Shown here piece by piece: positions 7,351 to 15,743 of a stretch of 32,483 nucleotides of DNA. A model generated the notes under the pieces. The model did not search any database, was not told where the DNA came from, and saw only the letters and a list, made by a program, of their open reading frames with translations. The position numbers were made by a program, and so were the translations under genes. How positions within the stretch are numbered: position 1 is the stretch's first letter; each line of letters begins with the position of its first letter. This stretch comes from Mycobacterium attenuatum (GTDB taxonomy: Bacteria > Actinomycetota > Actinomycetes > Mycobacteriales > Mycobacteriaceae): NCBI RefSeq assembly GCF_900566085.1, contig NZ_UPHT01000136.1, forward strand, positions 1 to 32,483, read 5' to 3'.

Positions 7351-8739
7351 GCAAAGTTCCTCGCATTCTGTGTGAAGTGCTCTTGGGTTGATGGCTGCCG
7401 GTCGAGACGTCACGCGGGGGGCCTGTTCGACGAACACCGTGACGTCCCGACGGTCACCGAGCACAACGCCGCGAAGACGAACTTGCCTTTCTGGCAATCT
7501 GGCGGGACGTCTCGATGTGCTGGCTGGCAACAACAATAAGGCATCGGTCTGTAGAATATCTGAAGAGCAGATGTGGTTTGCCATCTAGCCTTCTGTTAGT
7601 TCACTGATGGAGAGTTCATGGCCCTGGCTGAAACAAACTGATGCGGGACTGGTTGGTGAGTTTGTATGCCGCGAAGTAGCACACATCTGATAACGACTAG
7701 GATGCAGATTCGCATGTCATGATTGGCGGCCGCAGTGGCCAATCAGGTGCCATTGCAAGGACGGGCCGTGAACACCGATCCACGGTTTCAATGCATGCCA
7801 AGCACCTGCCGACATCTGCTTTTGACGTCCAAGGATAGCAGGATCTGCGCCATAATCAATATGTGACTTTCGATGTCTAATAGTTGAGATGTATCAGTTC
7901 ATTCACACATCCGATAGATAAGTTGGCTGAACCCCCCTACACTATGGCGGTTAGATACGTTCGTTGCGTCAAGGCGATTCTCGGGATACGGCCGATCGGG
8001 CGGGCCCAACGGTCGCTGCTGCGCCAACGTATGGTCGATGAACAGGTATTTATGCGCGTCAGTACGTCGGTCCGGTCCACGATGTCGTCGGCAGGGTTCA
8101 CCGGTGCCCAGCACCTGCTAACGCCATGTCAAAAGGATTTTTCCGAACTGTCGAGCCGATAGGTAGCACCTGTGAAAATTTGGTCTTTGATCCGGCATTT
8201 AACAGACGGGCGCCCTCGGAGCGCCCGCGACTGCTGCGAGAATGTGGGCGATAGCCAGGTCGCACCCGAAGCAGTTGACCAGGACGTTTGGACAGCCGTT
8301 AATGCCTTAGTCGATCAGCAGTTGAGCGGGATAATGTACGGGACATGTTCACATATCTATCCCGGCAGAGAAATCGACAGTCCGCAGATTCCTATATCAC
8401 CGGATGACTACCGTTGAAAACTTGGCTCCAGAGCGATGATCTTGAGCTACTAATTTGGCGGCCACCGCCTGATTATGCAATCTCTATTAAATTTGCTACA
8501 ATATGTTTGCAATTAGGTTGCGTGATCGACTGTGCCGATTTCACGGCAGTTCTTGGAAGAAAAATTCCCAATATTTAGCGAGTTTGGCGCGACGCTGCGC
8601 GCGCCCGTCAGCACGTCCGGAAACGCCAGCACCGCCGGCTAACTAAGGCCCGAAGCCATACCTGCCGGCGACCCCAGCAGCCAGAGGTTCCGGTTAGGGT
8701 GACGCTCAACACCGATGCGGAGGGTGGGCGGGCCTAGGC
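7351..8739. other. 1.4-kb gene-poor, locally AT-rich region
   Basis: This stretch separates the minus-strand cupin operon from the plus-strand AI-2E permease gene and should hold both promoters. It turns AT-rich in places, notably 7600-7960 and 8400-8590. Two short plus-strand frames, 7944-8162 (from ATGGCGGTTAG) and 8172-8417 (GTG start, after AGGTAG), follow each other closely, but neither translation resembles a family I know. A small inverted repeat ATCTG-aagag-CAGAT lies at 7558-7572, about 210 bp upstream of the cupin start. In M. tuberculosis the corresponding interval (Rv1101c-Rv1104) holds mazEF3 as I recall; I see no trace of it. The region may be eroded foreign DNA. Confidence 0.5.
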
Positions 8740-9897
8740 ATGAACACCGAATTCACGCTCAGCCAGAAGCGCGCGCTGGCCGTGCTCACGCTGGTCGCCC
8801 TACTGTTCGGCGCCTACTTTCTGCGTGAGTACTTCGTGCTGATCGTCGTGGCGGCGGTCGGCGCGTATCTGTTCACGCCGCTGTTCAATTGGTTCAACAA
8901 GCGGCTGAGCACCGGCTTGTCGGCCACGTGCACGGTGTTGACGGCCTTGGCCAGTGTTTTCATTCCGGTCGCGCTGTTGGTGGTGCTGGCCGTGGTCCAA
9001 GTTGCCCGGATGGTCGACAACGTCGCCGAGTGGTTGCACACGAGCGATCCCAGCGAGCTCGGCGACAAAGTTCTGCTTCTGACCAACGACTTACTGGCCA
9101 GGGTGCCGTTCCTGCACGTGACCGTCACTCCGGAGATGTTGCGAGACACAATGATCTCGGCGGCCCGCACCGTTGGCACCTGGCTGCTGCATGTCCTGCA
9201 GGGCGCGGCCGGAAGCCTCGCCGGCGCGGTCACGTCGGCCATCGTCTTTCTGTATGTTTTCGTGGCCCTGCTGCTGAACCGGGACAAGTTAAGGACGCTG
9301 ATCGGCCAGCTCAATCCGCTGGGCGAGGAAGTTACCGATTTGTACCTGAGAAAGATGGGCTCGATGGTGCGTGGCACCGTCAACGGCCAGTTCGTCATCG
9401 CCCTGTGCCAAGGCGTGGCCGGCGCCGCGTCCATCTACCTCGCCGGATTTCACCACGGGTTCTTCATCTTCGCGATCGTGTTGACCGCGCTGTCGATCAT
9501 TCCGCTGGGCGGCGGGATCGTGACGATCCCGTTCGGCATCGGGATGATCTTCTACGGCAACATCGCCGGCGGCGCCTTCGTGGTGCTGTGGCATCTGCTG
9601 GTGGTCACCAACGTCGACAACTTCTTACGACCGATTCTGGTTCCGCGCGACGCCCGGCTGAACTCCGCACTCATGTTGCTCTCGGTGTTCGCGGGAATCG
9701 GCATGTTCGGCCCTTGGGGCATCATCATCGGTCCGGTGCTGATGATCCTCATCGTCACCACCATCGACGTCTACCTGGCGGTGTACAAGGGCGTCGAACT
9801 CAAGCAACATCACGACCCGCCCGCCCGTCGCAAGTGGCTCCCGCGGCGAACCGGAAACGCCCCGGCCGGCGCGGCTACCGACCCAGCCGCTCAGTGA
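8740..9897 (+). CDS. AI-2E family transporter / conserved membrane permease (Rv1101c-like)
   Basis: The 385-residue protein is a polytopic membrane protein of the AI-2E/PerM superfamily. Two helices open the protein (residues about 12-50), a third follows at about 60-90, then a soluble segment with LLARVPFLHVTVTPEMLRD. A second helical block has SAIVFLYVFVALLLN, FFIFAIVLTALSIIPLGGGI and the C-terminal LMLLSVFAGIGMFGPWGIII followed by GPVLMILI. The late IPLGGG and FGPWGIIIGP elements are typical of the family. Members export small molecules or act as ion antiporters; the substrate here is unknown. The tail of about 40 residues is basic and cytosolic. Size and place next to the DUF4245-like and glpX genes match Rv1101c. 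Its last 23 bp overlap the convergent hydrolase gene. Confidence 0.88.
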   Translation: MNTEFTLSQKRALAVLTLVALLFGAYFLREYFVLIVVAAVGAYLFTPLFNWFNKRLSTGLSATCTVLTALASVFIPVALLVVLAVVQVARMVDNVAEWLHTSDPSELGDKVLLLTNDLLARVPFLHVTVTPEMLRDTMISAARTVGTWLLHVLQGAAGSLAGAVTSAIVFLYVFVALLLNRDKLRTLIGQLNPLGEEVTDLYLRKMGSMVRGTVNGQFVIALCQGVAGAASIYLAGFHHGFFIFAIVLTALSIIPLGGGIVTIPFGIGMIFYGNIAGGAFVVLWHLLVVTNVDNFLRPILVPRDARLNSALMLLSVFAGIGMFGPWGIIIGPVLMILIVTTIDVYLAVYKGVELKQHHDPPARRKWLPRRTGNAPAGAATDPAAQ

Positions 9898-10675
9898 GGA
9901 ACTCGACGACGCGCTTGCGGGCTTCGTAGGCCGCCTGACCGTCCACCTCGCGGACCTCGTCGGTGAGCACTGAATGCGCCATCCGGCTGAAGCCGTCCGC
10001 GTTTCCCGGGCTGGAGTCGATCTCGATCACCTCGAACCCGTCGCCGAGTCGCTGCTTGAGCGTCGCGAACCGTTCCCGCGGCGCCATCTTGTCCTCGCTG
10101 AAGCGCAATCCCATGGCGCACAGGCCGTCGTTGGCGCAGCGGTCGGCGACGATGCGAAGCTCGGACTCGCTCAGCCCGGCGTCGCGGCGCTGCGCGCGCG
10201 TCACCGGCAGTGGCACCGAAGGCTGGCTGAGCACCGGCGCGAGCACGCTGTCGTCGACGGCGGCGGCCAGCGCGAAGCCGCCGGTGAAACACTGGCCGAT
10301 CACACCGACGCCCTTACCGGGGGTCGACGCGTTGAGGTCGCGGGCCAGCGCCCGCAGAAACTGCGCCACCGGGCGCTGCTTGTCGGTGGCCATCGCCGCG
10401 AACTCCCTTGCCACGCAGGCCCGGCTGATCGTGGCCGCCACATAACCGGCCGACACCGCCTTGCCCGGCTGACCGAACAGCGACGGGATGGCCACCGTGA
10501 ACCCGTTGTCCACCAGGTGGTTGCCCAGGCCGAGCACCCCGGGGTGAATGCCCGGGATCTCCGGGATCAGCACCACTCCCGGGCCGGATCCCTTCCGATA
10601 GACGTCGTGGGTGTAGCCGCCACCGGTGAAGGGAGTTGACGACCACCCGGACAGGTCTGCTTCGGGTCCGCTCAC
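9875..10675 (-). CDS. Dienelactone hydrolase family protein
   Basis: This 266-residue alpha/beta hydrolase has the dienelactone hydrolase layout: VLIPEIPGIHPGVLGLGNHL near the N-terminus, with the conserved E in the oxyanion-side loop, and a nucleophile elbow GVIGQCFTGGFAL in which cysteine replaces serine, as in true DLHs. A late acidic residue and the SPGNADGFSRMAHSV region probably supply the rest of the triad (the HGFSRMAHS histidine position). It would hydrolyse lactone or ester bonds in the cytosol, but the physiological substrate is not known. It begins 12 bp after the stop of the DUF4245-like gene, so the two are probably co-transcribed. It converges with the permease gene with a 23-bp overlap. 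I do not recall an equivalent gene at this spot in M. tuberculosis. Confidence 0.87.
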   Translation of the reverse strand: MSGPEADLSGWSSTPFTGGGYTHDVYRKGSGPGVVLIPEIPGIHPGVLGLGNHLVDNGFTVAIPSLFGQPGKAVSAGYVAATISRACVAREFAAMATDKQRPVAQFLRALARDLNASTPGKGVGVIGQCFTGGFALAAAVDDSVLAPVLSQPSVPLPVTRAQRRDAGLSESELRIVADRCANDGLCAMGLRFSEDKMAPRERFATLKQRLGDGFEVIEIDSSPGNADGFSRMAHSVLTDEVREVDGQAAYEARKRVVEFLTERLGR

Positions 10676-10687
10676 GATACGTCTCTC

Positions 10688-11335
10688 CTATCGGTTCGGG
10701 ACCAACGGCGGCTGCGACTGGGTCGCAGCGGCCAGCGTGCGGAACTCCTCGGCGTTGCCCGCACCGGTGATCGCGACCTGGGTGGGACCGGCCGGGCTGG
10801 CCAGCCTGGTGGTCCACACCGGCTCGAATGCGCCGTTTTTGTTGGCACCTTCATACACGACCCAGTTGGTTCCGTCGACGTCGAGCGTTCCGGTGGGGTG
10901 CATGCCCGGATGGATGGAACCGACCAGCTTGTCCTCGTCGGCGTTGCTCTGGGTCAGGCTCAGGTACATCCCCGTCGGGCTGATGTATCCCACGGTCGAG
11001 GTGGCCGCGTTGAGCCGCTGACCGGCGGACGTATCGGTCCGCCCGTTCTCGATGCCGCCACGACCACCGGAGTTGGGTTGCCATCCCGGGGGCGGTACCG
11101 GCAGCCGGATCGGGAACCCCAGCGTAGCGGCGTCTGCCCGTAACGCCCTCGCCGCGTCGTAGGACGGGATGCGCCCCCGGCTGGTCCCGCCCGGCTGCAA
11201 CGAACACATCCCGACCAGGCCCGCCAGCACGATGCAGCCGATCACCAGCGGCACCAGCGACCAGAACATGTCGCGACCGTCCTGCAGCAACCGTGGTTTG
11301 GCCGGCTTCGGAGCAGGCTGCGGCTCAACAGTCAC
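10688..11335 (-). CDS. DUF4245-type single-pass membrane protein (Rv1100-like)
   Basis: From a GTG at 11335 the protein has 215 residues. A basic N-terminus with PKPAKPRLLQDGRDM is followed by one transmembrane helix (FWSLVPLVIGCIVLAGLVGM, residues about 25-44), and the rest should lie outside the membrane. The extracytoplasmic part contains LGFPIRLPVPPPGWQPNSGG, YISPTGMYLSLTQS and the C-terminal WTTRLASPAGPTQVAITGAG, matching what I know of the actinobacterial DUF4245 family. Function is unknown. Much longer open frames continue upstream into the glpX region, but they are antisense to glpX and implausible. The start lies 55 bp from the divergent glpX start, so the two genes share a short promoter region. 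The dienelactone hydrolase gene follows after 12 bp. Confidence 0.85.
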   Translation of the reverse strand: MTVEPQPAPKPAKPRLLQDGRDMFWSLVPLVIGCIVLAGLVGMCSLQPGGTSRGRIPSYDAARALRADAATLGFPIRLPVPPPGWQPNSGGRGGIENGRTDTSAGQRLNAATSTVGYISPTGMYLSLTQSNADEDKLVGSIHPGMHPTGTLDVDGTNWVVYEGANKNGAFEPVWTTRLASPAGPTQVAITGAGNAEEFRTLAAATQSQPPLVPNR

Positions 11336-11390
11336 CTGGCCAGTATCCCAGCTCGTGCCGCGTGATTCGCTTCTGGGACAATCACCAACC

Positions 11391-12479
11391 ATGACTGCAC
11401 AGGGATCCGGTTCGTCGCCGGCGACCGTTGCGAAAACCGACCCTTCGGCCGTCCGACCACCGCGCGGGGAGGCGCCGGACCGCAACCTGGCCCTGGAGTT
11501 GGTGCGGGTTACCGAAGCCGGCGCCATGGCCGCCGGGCGCTGGGTGGGCCGCGGCGACAAGGAGGGCGGCGACGGCGCTGCGGTCGACGCGATACGCGAG
11601 CTGGTGAATTCGGTGTCGATGCGCGGCGTCGTGGTGATCGGCGAGGGCGAGAAGGACGACGCGCCGATGTTGTACAACGGCGAAGAAGTCGGCAACGGCG
11701 ACGGCCCGGAATGCGACTTCGCCGTCGACCCGATCGACGGCACCACGCTGATGAGCAAGGGTATGCCCAACGCCATCTCGGTGCTGGCGGTGGCCGATCG
11801 CGGTGCGATGTTCGACCCGTCGGCGGTGTTCTACATGAACAAGATCGCCGTCGGGCCCGACGCCGCGCACGTGCTCGACATCACCGCACCGATCGCCGAG
11901 AACATCCGTGCCGTCGCCAAGGTCAAGGAATTGTCGGTTCGGGACATGACGGTGTGCATCCTGGACCGGCCGCGGCACGCGCAGCTGATCCACGATGTGC
12001 GCGCCACCGGGGCGCGGATCCGGCTGATCACCGACGGCGACGTCGCCGGCGCGATCTCGGCCTGCCGGCCCGAGTCGGGCACCGACATGCTGGCCGGCAT
12101 CGGCGGCACCCCGGAGGGCATCATCGCGGCCGCGGCAATCCGGTGCATGGGCGGGGCCATCCAGGCTCAGCTCGCACCGAAGGACGAGGCCGAACGACGC
12201 AAGGCGCTCGACGCCGGCTACGACCTGGACCAGGTCTTGACCACCAAGGACCTGGTCGCCGGAGAAAACGTCTTCTTCTGCGCCACCGGCGTCACCGACG
12301 GCGACCTGCTCACGGGGGTGCGCTATTACCCCGGCGGCTGTACCACCCAGTCGATCGTGATGCGGTCGAAGTCGGGCACCGTCCGGATGATCGAGGCCTA
12401 CCACCGGCTTTCGAAGCTCAACGAGTACTCGGCCATCGACTTCACCGGCGACAGCAACGCCGCCTACCCACTCCCCTGA
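11391..12479 (+). CDS. glpX: Fructose-1,6-bisphosphatase class II
   Basis: The 362-residue enzyme hydrolyses fructose 1,6-bisphosphate to fructose 6-phosphate, the committed step of gluconeogenesis, in the cytosol. The lithium-sensitive phosphatase metal site is visible as GEGEKDDAPM and DPIDGTTLMSKGMPNA, and the substrate-side segments ITDGDVAGAI and GIGGTPEGIIAAAAIRCMGG are typical of GlpX. I chose the ATG at 11391 because it gives a normal length and leaves a 55-bp divergent gap to the DUF4245-like gene; an open frame runs upstream to 11169 across that gene. The ribosome binding site is weak. fum follows after 43 bp on the same strand, which fits co-expression of gluconeogenic and TCA-cycle steps. 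It corresponds to Rv1099c, the main FBPase in M. tuberculosis. Confidence 0.96.
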   Translation: MTAQGSGSSPATVAKTDPSAVRPPRGEAPDRNLALELVRVTEAGAMAAGRWVGRGDKEGGDGAAVDAIRELVNSVSMRGVVVIGEGEKDDAPMLYNGEEVGNGDGPECDFAVDPIDGTTLMSKGMPNAISVLAVADRGAMFDPSAVFYMNKIAVGPDAAHVLDITAPIAENIRAVAKVKELSVRDMTVCILDRPRHAQLIHDVRATGARIRLITDGDVAGAISACRPESGTDMLAGIGGTPEGIIAAAAIRCMGGAIQAQLAPKDEAERRKALDAGYDLDQVLTTKDLVAGENVFFCATGVTDGDLLTGVRYYPGGCTTQSIVMRSKSGTVRMIEAYHRLSKLNEYSAIDFTGDSNAAYPLP

Positions 12480-12522
12480 CCAACCCCCCACAACCCAGCC
12501 CCCACAACCAAGGACCCTATCT

Positions 12523-13929
12523 ATGGCCGAGGACCCCGAATACCGCATCGAACACGACACCATGGGCGAGGTCCAGGTGCCGGCGAAAGCATTGTGGCGC
12601 GCGCAAACCCAGCGTGCGGTGGAGAACTTCCCGATCTCGGGGCGCGGCCTGGAGCGCGCCCAGATCCGCGCCCTGGGCCTGTTGAAAGGCGCCTGCGCGC
12701 AGGTGAACAAGGACCTCGGGTTGCTGGCGCCAGAGAAGGCTGACGCCATCATCACGGCGGCAGCCGAGATTGCCGACGGTCAACACGACGACCAGTTCCC
12801 CATCGACGTCTTCCAGACGGGTTCGGGCACCAGCTCCAACATGAACACCAACGAGGTGATCGCCAGCATCGCCGCCGCCAATGGCGTTACGGTGCACCCC
12901 AACGACGACGTCAACATGTCGCAGTCGTCGAACGACACCTTCCCCACCGCAACCCACATCGCGGCCACCGAGGCCGCGGTCAGTCACCTCATCCCGGCAC
13001 TGCAGGTGTTGCAAGATGCGCTGGCGGCCAAGGCTCTCGAGTGGCAGACGGTGGTGAAGTCGGGCCGCACCCACCTGATGGATGCCGTCCCGATCACCCT
13101 CGGTCAGGAGTTCAGCGGATACGCCCGCCAGATCGAGGCCGGCATCGAAAGAGTGCGCGCCACGCTGCCACGGCTGGGCGAGCTGGCGATCGGCGGTACC
13201 GCGGTGGGCACCGGCCTGAACGCCCCCGAGGGCTTCGGCGTCAAGGTGGTCTCGGTACTGGTGGACCAGACCGGTCTTTCCGAATTGCGAACGGCGGCAA
13301 ACTCTTTCGAAGCCCAGGCCGCCCGGGACGGATTGGTGGAGGCGTCGGGGGCGTTGCGCACCATCGCGGTGTCGCTGACCAAGATCGCCAACGACATCCG
13401 CTGGATGGGGTCCGGCCCGTTGACCGGGCTGGCCGAAATCCGGCTGCCGGACCTGCAGCCGGGCAGCTCGATCATGCCGGGCAAGGTGAATCCGGTTATT
13501 CCCGAAGCGGTTACGCAGGTGGCCGCGCAGGTGATCGGCAACGACGCCGCGGTCGCCTGGGGCGGAGCCAACGGCGCCTTCGAACTCAACGTCTACATCC
13601 CGATGATGGCCCGCAACATCCTCGAGTCGTTCAAGCTGCTGACCAACGTCTCGACGTTGTTCGCCCAGCGCTGCATCACCGGGCTGACCGCCAACGTCGA
13701 GCACCTGCGTGAACTGGCCGAGTCGTCACCGTCGATCGTCACCCCGCTGAACTCGGTCATCGGTTACGAGGAGGCGGCGGCTGTGGCCAAACAAGCGCTC
13801 AAGGAGCGAAAGACGATCCGCCAGACCGTAATCGATCGCGGCCTGGTCGGCGACAAGCTCTCCATTGAGGAGCTCGACCGCCGCCTCGACGTGCTGGCGA
13901 TGGCCAAGGTCGAAGCGGCCGACGACTAG
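12523..13929 (+). CDS. fum: Fumarate hydratase class II
   Basis: The 468-residue enzyme interconverts fumarate and malate in the TCA cycle and belongs to the oxygen-stable, iron-free class II (FumC type). The superfamily signature GSSIMPGKVNPV is at 314-325 with the catalytic serine S315, and the other conserved blocks TGSGTSSNMNTNEV (99-112), NMSQSSNDTFPTATH (131-145) and SGRTHLMDAVP with H184 are intact. The ATG at 12523 is preceded by AAGGA at good spacing. The gene is 43 bp downstream of glpX and is probably co-transcribed with it, as for Rv1098c/Rv1099c. Active enzymes are homotetramers. No anomalies were seen. Confidence 0.97.
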   Translation: MAEDPEYRIEHDTMGEVQVPAKALWRAQTQRAVENFPISGRGLERAQIRALGLLKGACAQVNKDLGLLAPEKADAIITAAAEIADGQHDDQFPIDVFQTGSGTSSNMNTNEVIASIAAANGVTVHPNDDVNMSQSSNDTFPTATHIAATEAAVSHLIPALQVLQDALAAKALEWQTVVKSGRTHLMDAVPITLGQEFSGYARQIEAGIERVRATLPRLGELAIGGTAVGTGLNAPEGFGVKVVSVLVDQTGLSELRTAANSFEAQAARDGLVEASGALRTIAVSLTKIANDIRWMGSGPLTGLAEIRLPDLQPGSSIMPGKVNPVIPEAVTQVAAQVIGNDAAVAWGGANGAFELNVYIPMMARNILESFKLLTNVSTLFAQRCITGLTANVEHLRELAESSPSIVTPLNSVIGYEEAAAVAKQALKERKTIRQTVIDRGLVGDKLSIEELDRRLDVLAMAKVEAADD

Positions 13930-13943
13930 GCCGGTCGACTCCG

Positions 13944-13968
13944 GCGTCACGCGAATCTGCGGTGACGC
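13944..13968 (+). terminator. Candidate hairpin after fum
   Basis: GCGTCAC (13944-13950) and GTGACGC (13962-13968) form a 7-bp stem with an 11-base loop, 14 bp after the fum stop. No T-tract follows, as is common for mycobacterial hairpin terminators, so this is tentative. The element GACGCGAAT/CACGCGAAT is also repeated here. Confidence 0.35.
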
Positions 13969-14011
13969 GAATGCGCGGCTACCTTAGGTTGGGTAGTCCC
14001 CGAAAGCGAGG

Positions 14012-14986
14012 ATGGTTCAGCAGATGACGGCTCCTCCGGGTGGCCCATACGGTCCAGATCCGAATCAGTATGGGCAGCAGCCCTATTGGGGCGGCCAGCC
14101 GCAGGGCGGCCAGTATCCGTATCCACCGGCCGCCCCCTACCCGGCCCCACAGGGCACGGATCCCTACGGCGCGACCCACTACCCGCCCCAGCAATATCCG
14201 CAGCCGGGCCAGCAATACCCGCCCGGCTGGCCCCCGGGCCAGTACCCGCCCGGACCACCGCCGAAGCCGCCCGGCTCGAAGCTGCCATGGCTGATCATCG
14301 CCGGCGTCGCGGTGCTGGGCGTGATCGCGCTGGTGGTTGTCCTGGTGATCGTGCTCAATCACCGCGACAGCTCGGTCACGGCAACCTCCCCGAGCCCCTC
14401 GGCCACGACGAGTGCCCCGAGCTCTGTGCCCAACGGTTCTCAGCAGACCGCGACCGACTGCACGCCCAACGTATCCGGCGGCGACAAACCCGACGACGGC
14501 ACGATCAGCGCCGGCAAGCTGTCGTTTCCCGCCAGCGTGGCAGCGGGGTGGGCGCCGTTCTCCGACGACCAGAGCCCCAACCTCATCGACGCGGTGGGTG
14601 TGGGCCAAGAGGTACCCGGCGCCAGCCAGTGGATGATGCAGGCCGAAGTCGCGATCACCAACTTCGTCTCCAGCATGGACGTGGGCAAGCAGGCCTCGAA
14701 GCTGATGCAATGTGTGGCCAGCGGCCCCGGTTATTCGCAGTCTGCGCCCACTCTGGGGCCCACGAAGACGTCGTCATTGACGGTCGACGGCGTCAAGGCC
14801 GCCCGGGTGGACGCCGACATCACCATCGGCGACACCTCGCGGCACGTCAAGGGTGACACCGTCACCATCATCGCGGTGGACACCAAGCCGGTCACCATCT
14901 TCATGGGCGCGACACCCATCGGCGACGCCGGCTCAGCGGCAACGATCAGCAAGGTCATTGCCGCCCTGAAGGTGTCGAAATCGTGA
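14012..14986 (+). CDS. Proline-rich single-pass membrane protein (Rv1097c-like)
   Basis: The 324-residue protein has three parts. Residues 1-90 are a cytosolic proline/glycine/glutamine/tyrosine-rich region with repeated QYP and PPG units. Residues 91-115 (LPWLIIAGVAVLGVIALVVV and on) form one transmembrane helix. A Ser/Thr-rich linker then leads to an exported domain of about 180 residues containing one pair of likely disulfide cysteines (DCTPN and LMQCVAS). This architecture is common in mycobacterial envelope proteins, and such proline-rich N-termini often bind cytoskeletal or division partners, but no function is known. An ATG at 14024 is an equally plausible start, since GCGAGG directly abuts the first ATG; that would remove MVQQ. 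Position matches Rv1097c. Confidence 0.85.
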   Translation: MVQQMTAPPGGPYGPDPNQYGQQPYWGGQPQGGQYPYPPAAPYPAPQGTDPYGATHYPPQQYPQPGQQYPPGWPPGQYPPGPPPKPPGSKLPWLIIAGVAVLGVIALVVVLVIVLNHRDSSVTATSPSPSATTSAPSSVPNGSQQTATDCTPNVSGGDKPDDGTISAGKLSFPASVAAGWAPFSDDQSPNLIDAVGVGQEVPGASQWMMQAEVAITNFVSSMDVGKQASKLMQCVASGPGYSQSAPTLGPTKTSSLTVDGVKAARVDADITIGDTSRHVKGDTVTIIAVDTKPVTIFMGATPIGDAGSAATISKVIAALKVSKS

Positions 14987-15017
14987 CGTAGCGAGGCTGC
15001 GCAGCCATACTTCCGAT

Positions 15018-15743
15018 ATGGCTCGACTGATCAGTAAATGCTGCCTTGGGTTGGCGGCGGTCTTGACGATATTCACCTCGGCCTGGGCGGTTATCTCGGT
15101 GCCGGCGGCCGCGGTGCCGGCAACCCCCAGTGGCGAGATCTGGCAATGGGCGTTGGGAAAAAACATGCTCACCGACCCGACGTTGCGGGACTACCTCAAC
15201 TCGGCGCCGGGCGGACCCGGCCGGGTTTGCTACGGAGACCCAAGACTCTGCCAGCAGTCAACCCTCGACCCGCAGGACATCCGCGCGCTGACCGATATCG
15301 TCCGGGTCCCCAGCGAGGGGTTCGGGCTGGTTCCTGACGAACACGGCATCGTGGTGAGCGTCGTGTTGTACAACGACATCCGCGAACAGAAGTACCTCTA
15401 CCGGGGCCGACTCCCGGAGGGATGGACCTGGGACAGTACCGCCACCGACATCGGAGCCGTCTTCGGTGCGCCCAACATGGTGGCCGGATTCGAGCAGCAG
15501 CCCTACGTTCCGATCGCCTTCAAGTATCAGACCGCCGATCACCTTTACGATCTGCGGGTTGAATTCGCCGCCAGCACCGCAGATGAGTTGCCCGGCGCGC
15601 ACATGCGCACCGTCGCGGTCAGCCAGGCGGCGGGCGCTCCGGTAAGCCAGAGCGCGGCGTCGACGAGCGCGCCGGCACCCGCATCGATGTCGCCGACGAC
15701 GGCGCCGATGTCACCGACGCCGACTCATCCCACGAACGCCTAG
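15018..15743 (+). CDS. Secreted protein of unknown function
   Basis: This 241-residue protein begins with a clear Sec signal peptide (MARLISK, then a hydrophobic core LGLAAVLTIFTSAWAVISVP, cleavage probably near residue 32 in AAAVPA). The mature part has two close cysteines, C71 and C78 (RVCYGDPRLCQQ), that probably form a disulfide. It continues with a globular region rich in aromatic residues (REQKYLYRGRLPEGWTWDST) and ends in a low-complexity Ala/Ser/Pro/Thr tail (TSAPAPASMSPTTAPMSPTP), which may contact the cell wall or be mannosylated. I do not recognise a family. It starts 31 bp after the Rv1097c-like gene, so the two are probably co-transcribed. Its last 33 bp overlap the convergent adenylate cyclase gene. 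No ribosome binding site is obvious. Confidence 0.75.
   Translation: MARLISKCCLGLAAVLTIFTSAWAVISVPAAAVPATPSGEIWQWALGKNMLTDPTLRDYLNSAPGGPGRVCYGDPRLCQQSTLDPQDIRALTDIVRVPSEGFGLVPDEHGIVVSVVLYNDIREQKYLYRGRLPEGWTWDSTATDIGAVFGAPNMVAGFEQQPYVPIAFKYQTADHLYDLRVEFAASTADELPGAHMRTVAVSQAAGAPVSQSAASTSAPAPASMSPTTAPMSPTPTHPTNA

Noticed and set aside
7899..8114. Minus-strand frame in the gene-poor region
   Set aside because: Overlaps a plus-strand frame of similar quality, and neither resembles a known protein.
7351..8739. Possible mazEF3 toxin-antitoxin remnant
   Set aside because: I looked for MazF- and MazE-like motifs because M. tuberculosis has them here, but found none in the translations.
11382..12755. 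Minus-strand 457-codon frame opposite glpX
   Set aside because: Composition of a GC-rich shadow frame; glpX on the plus strand is fully conserved.
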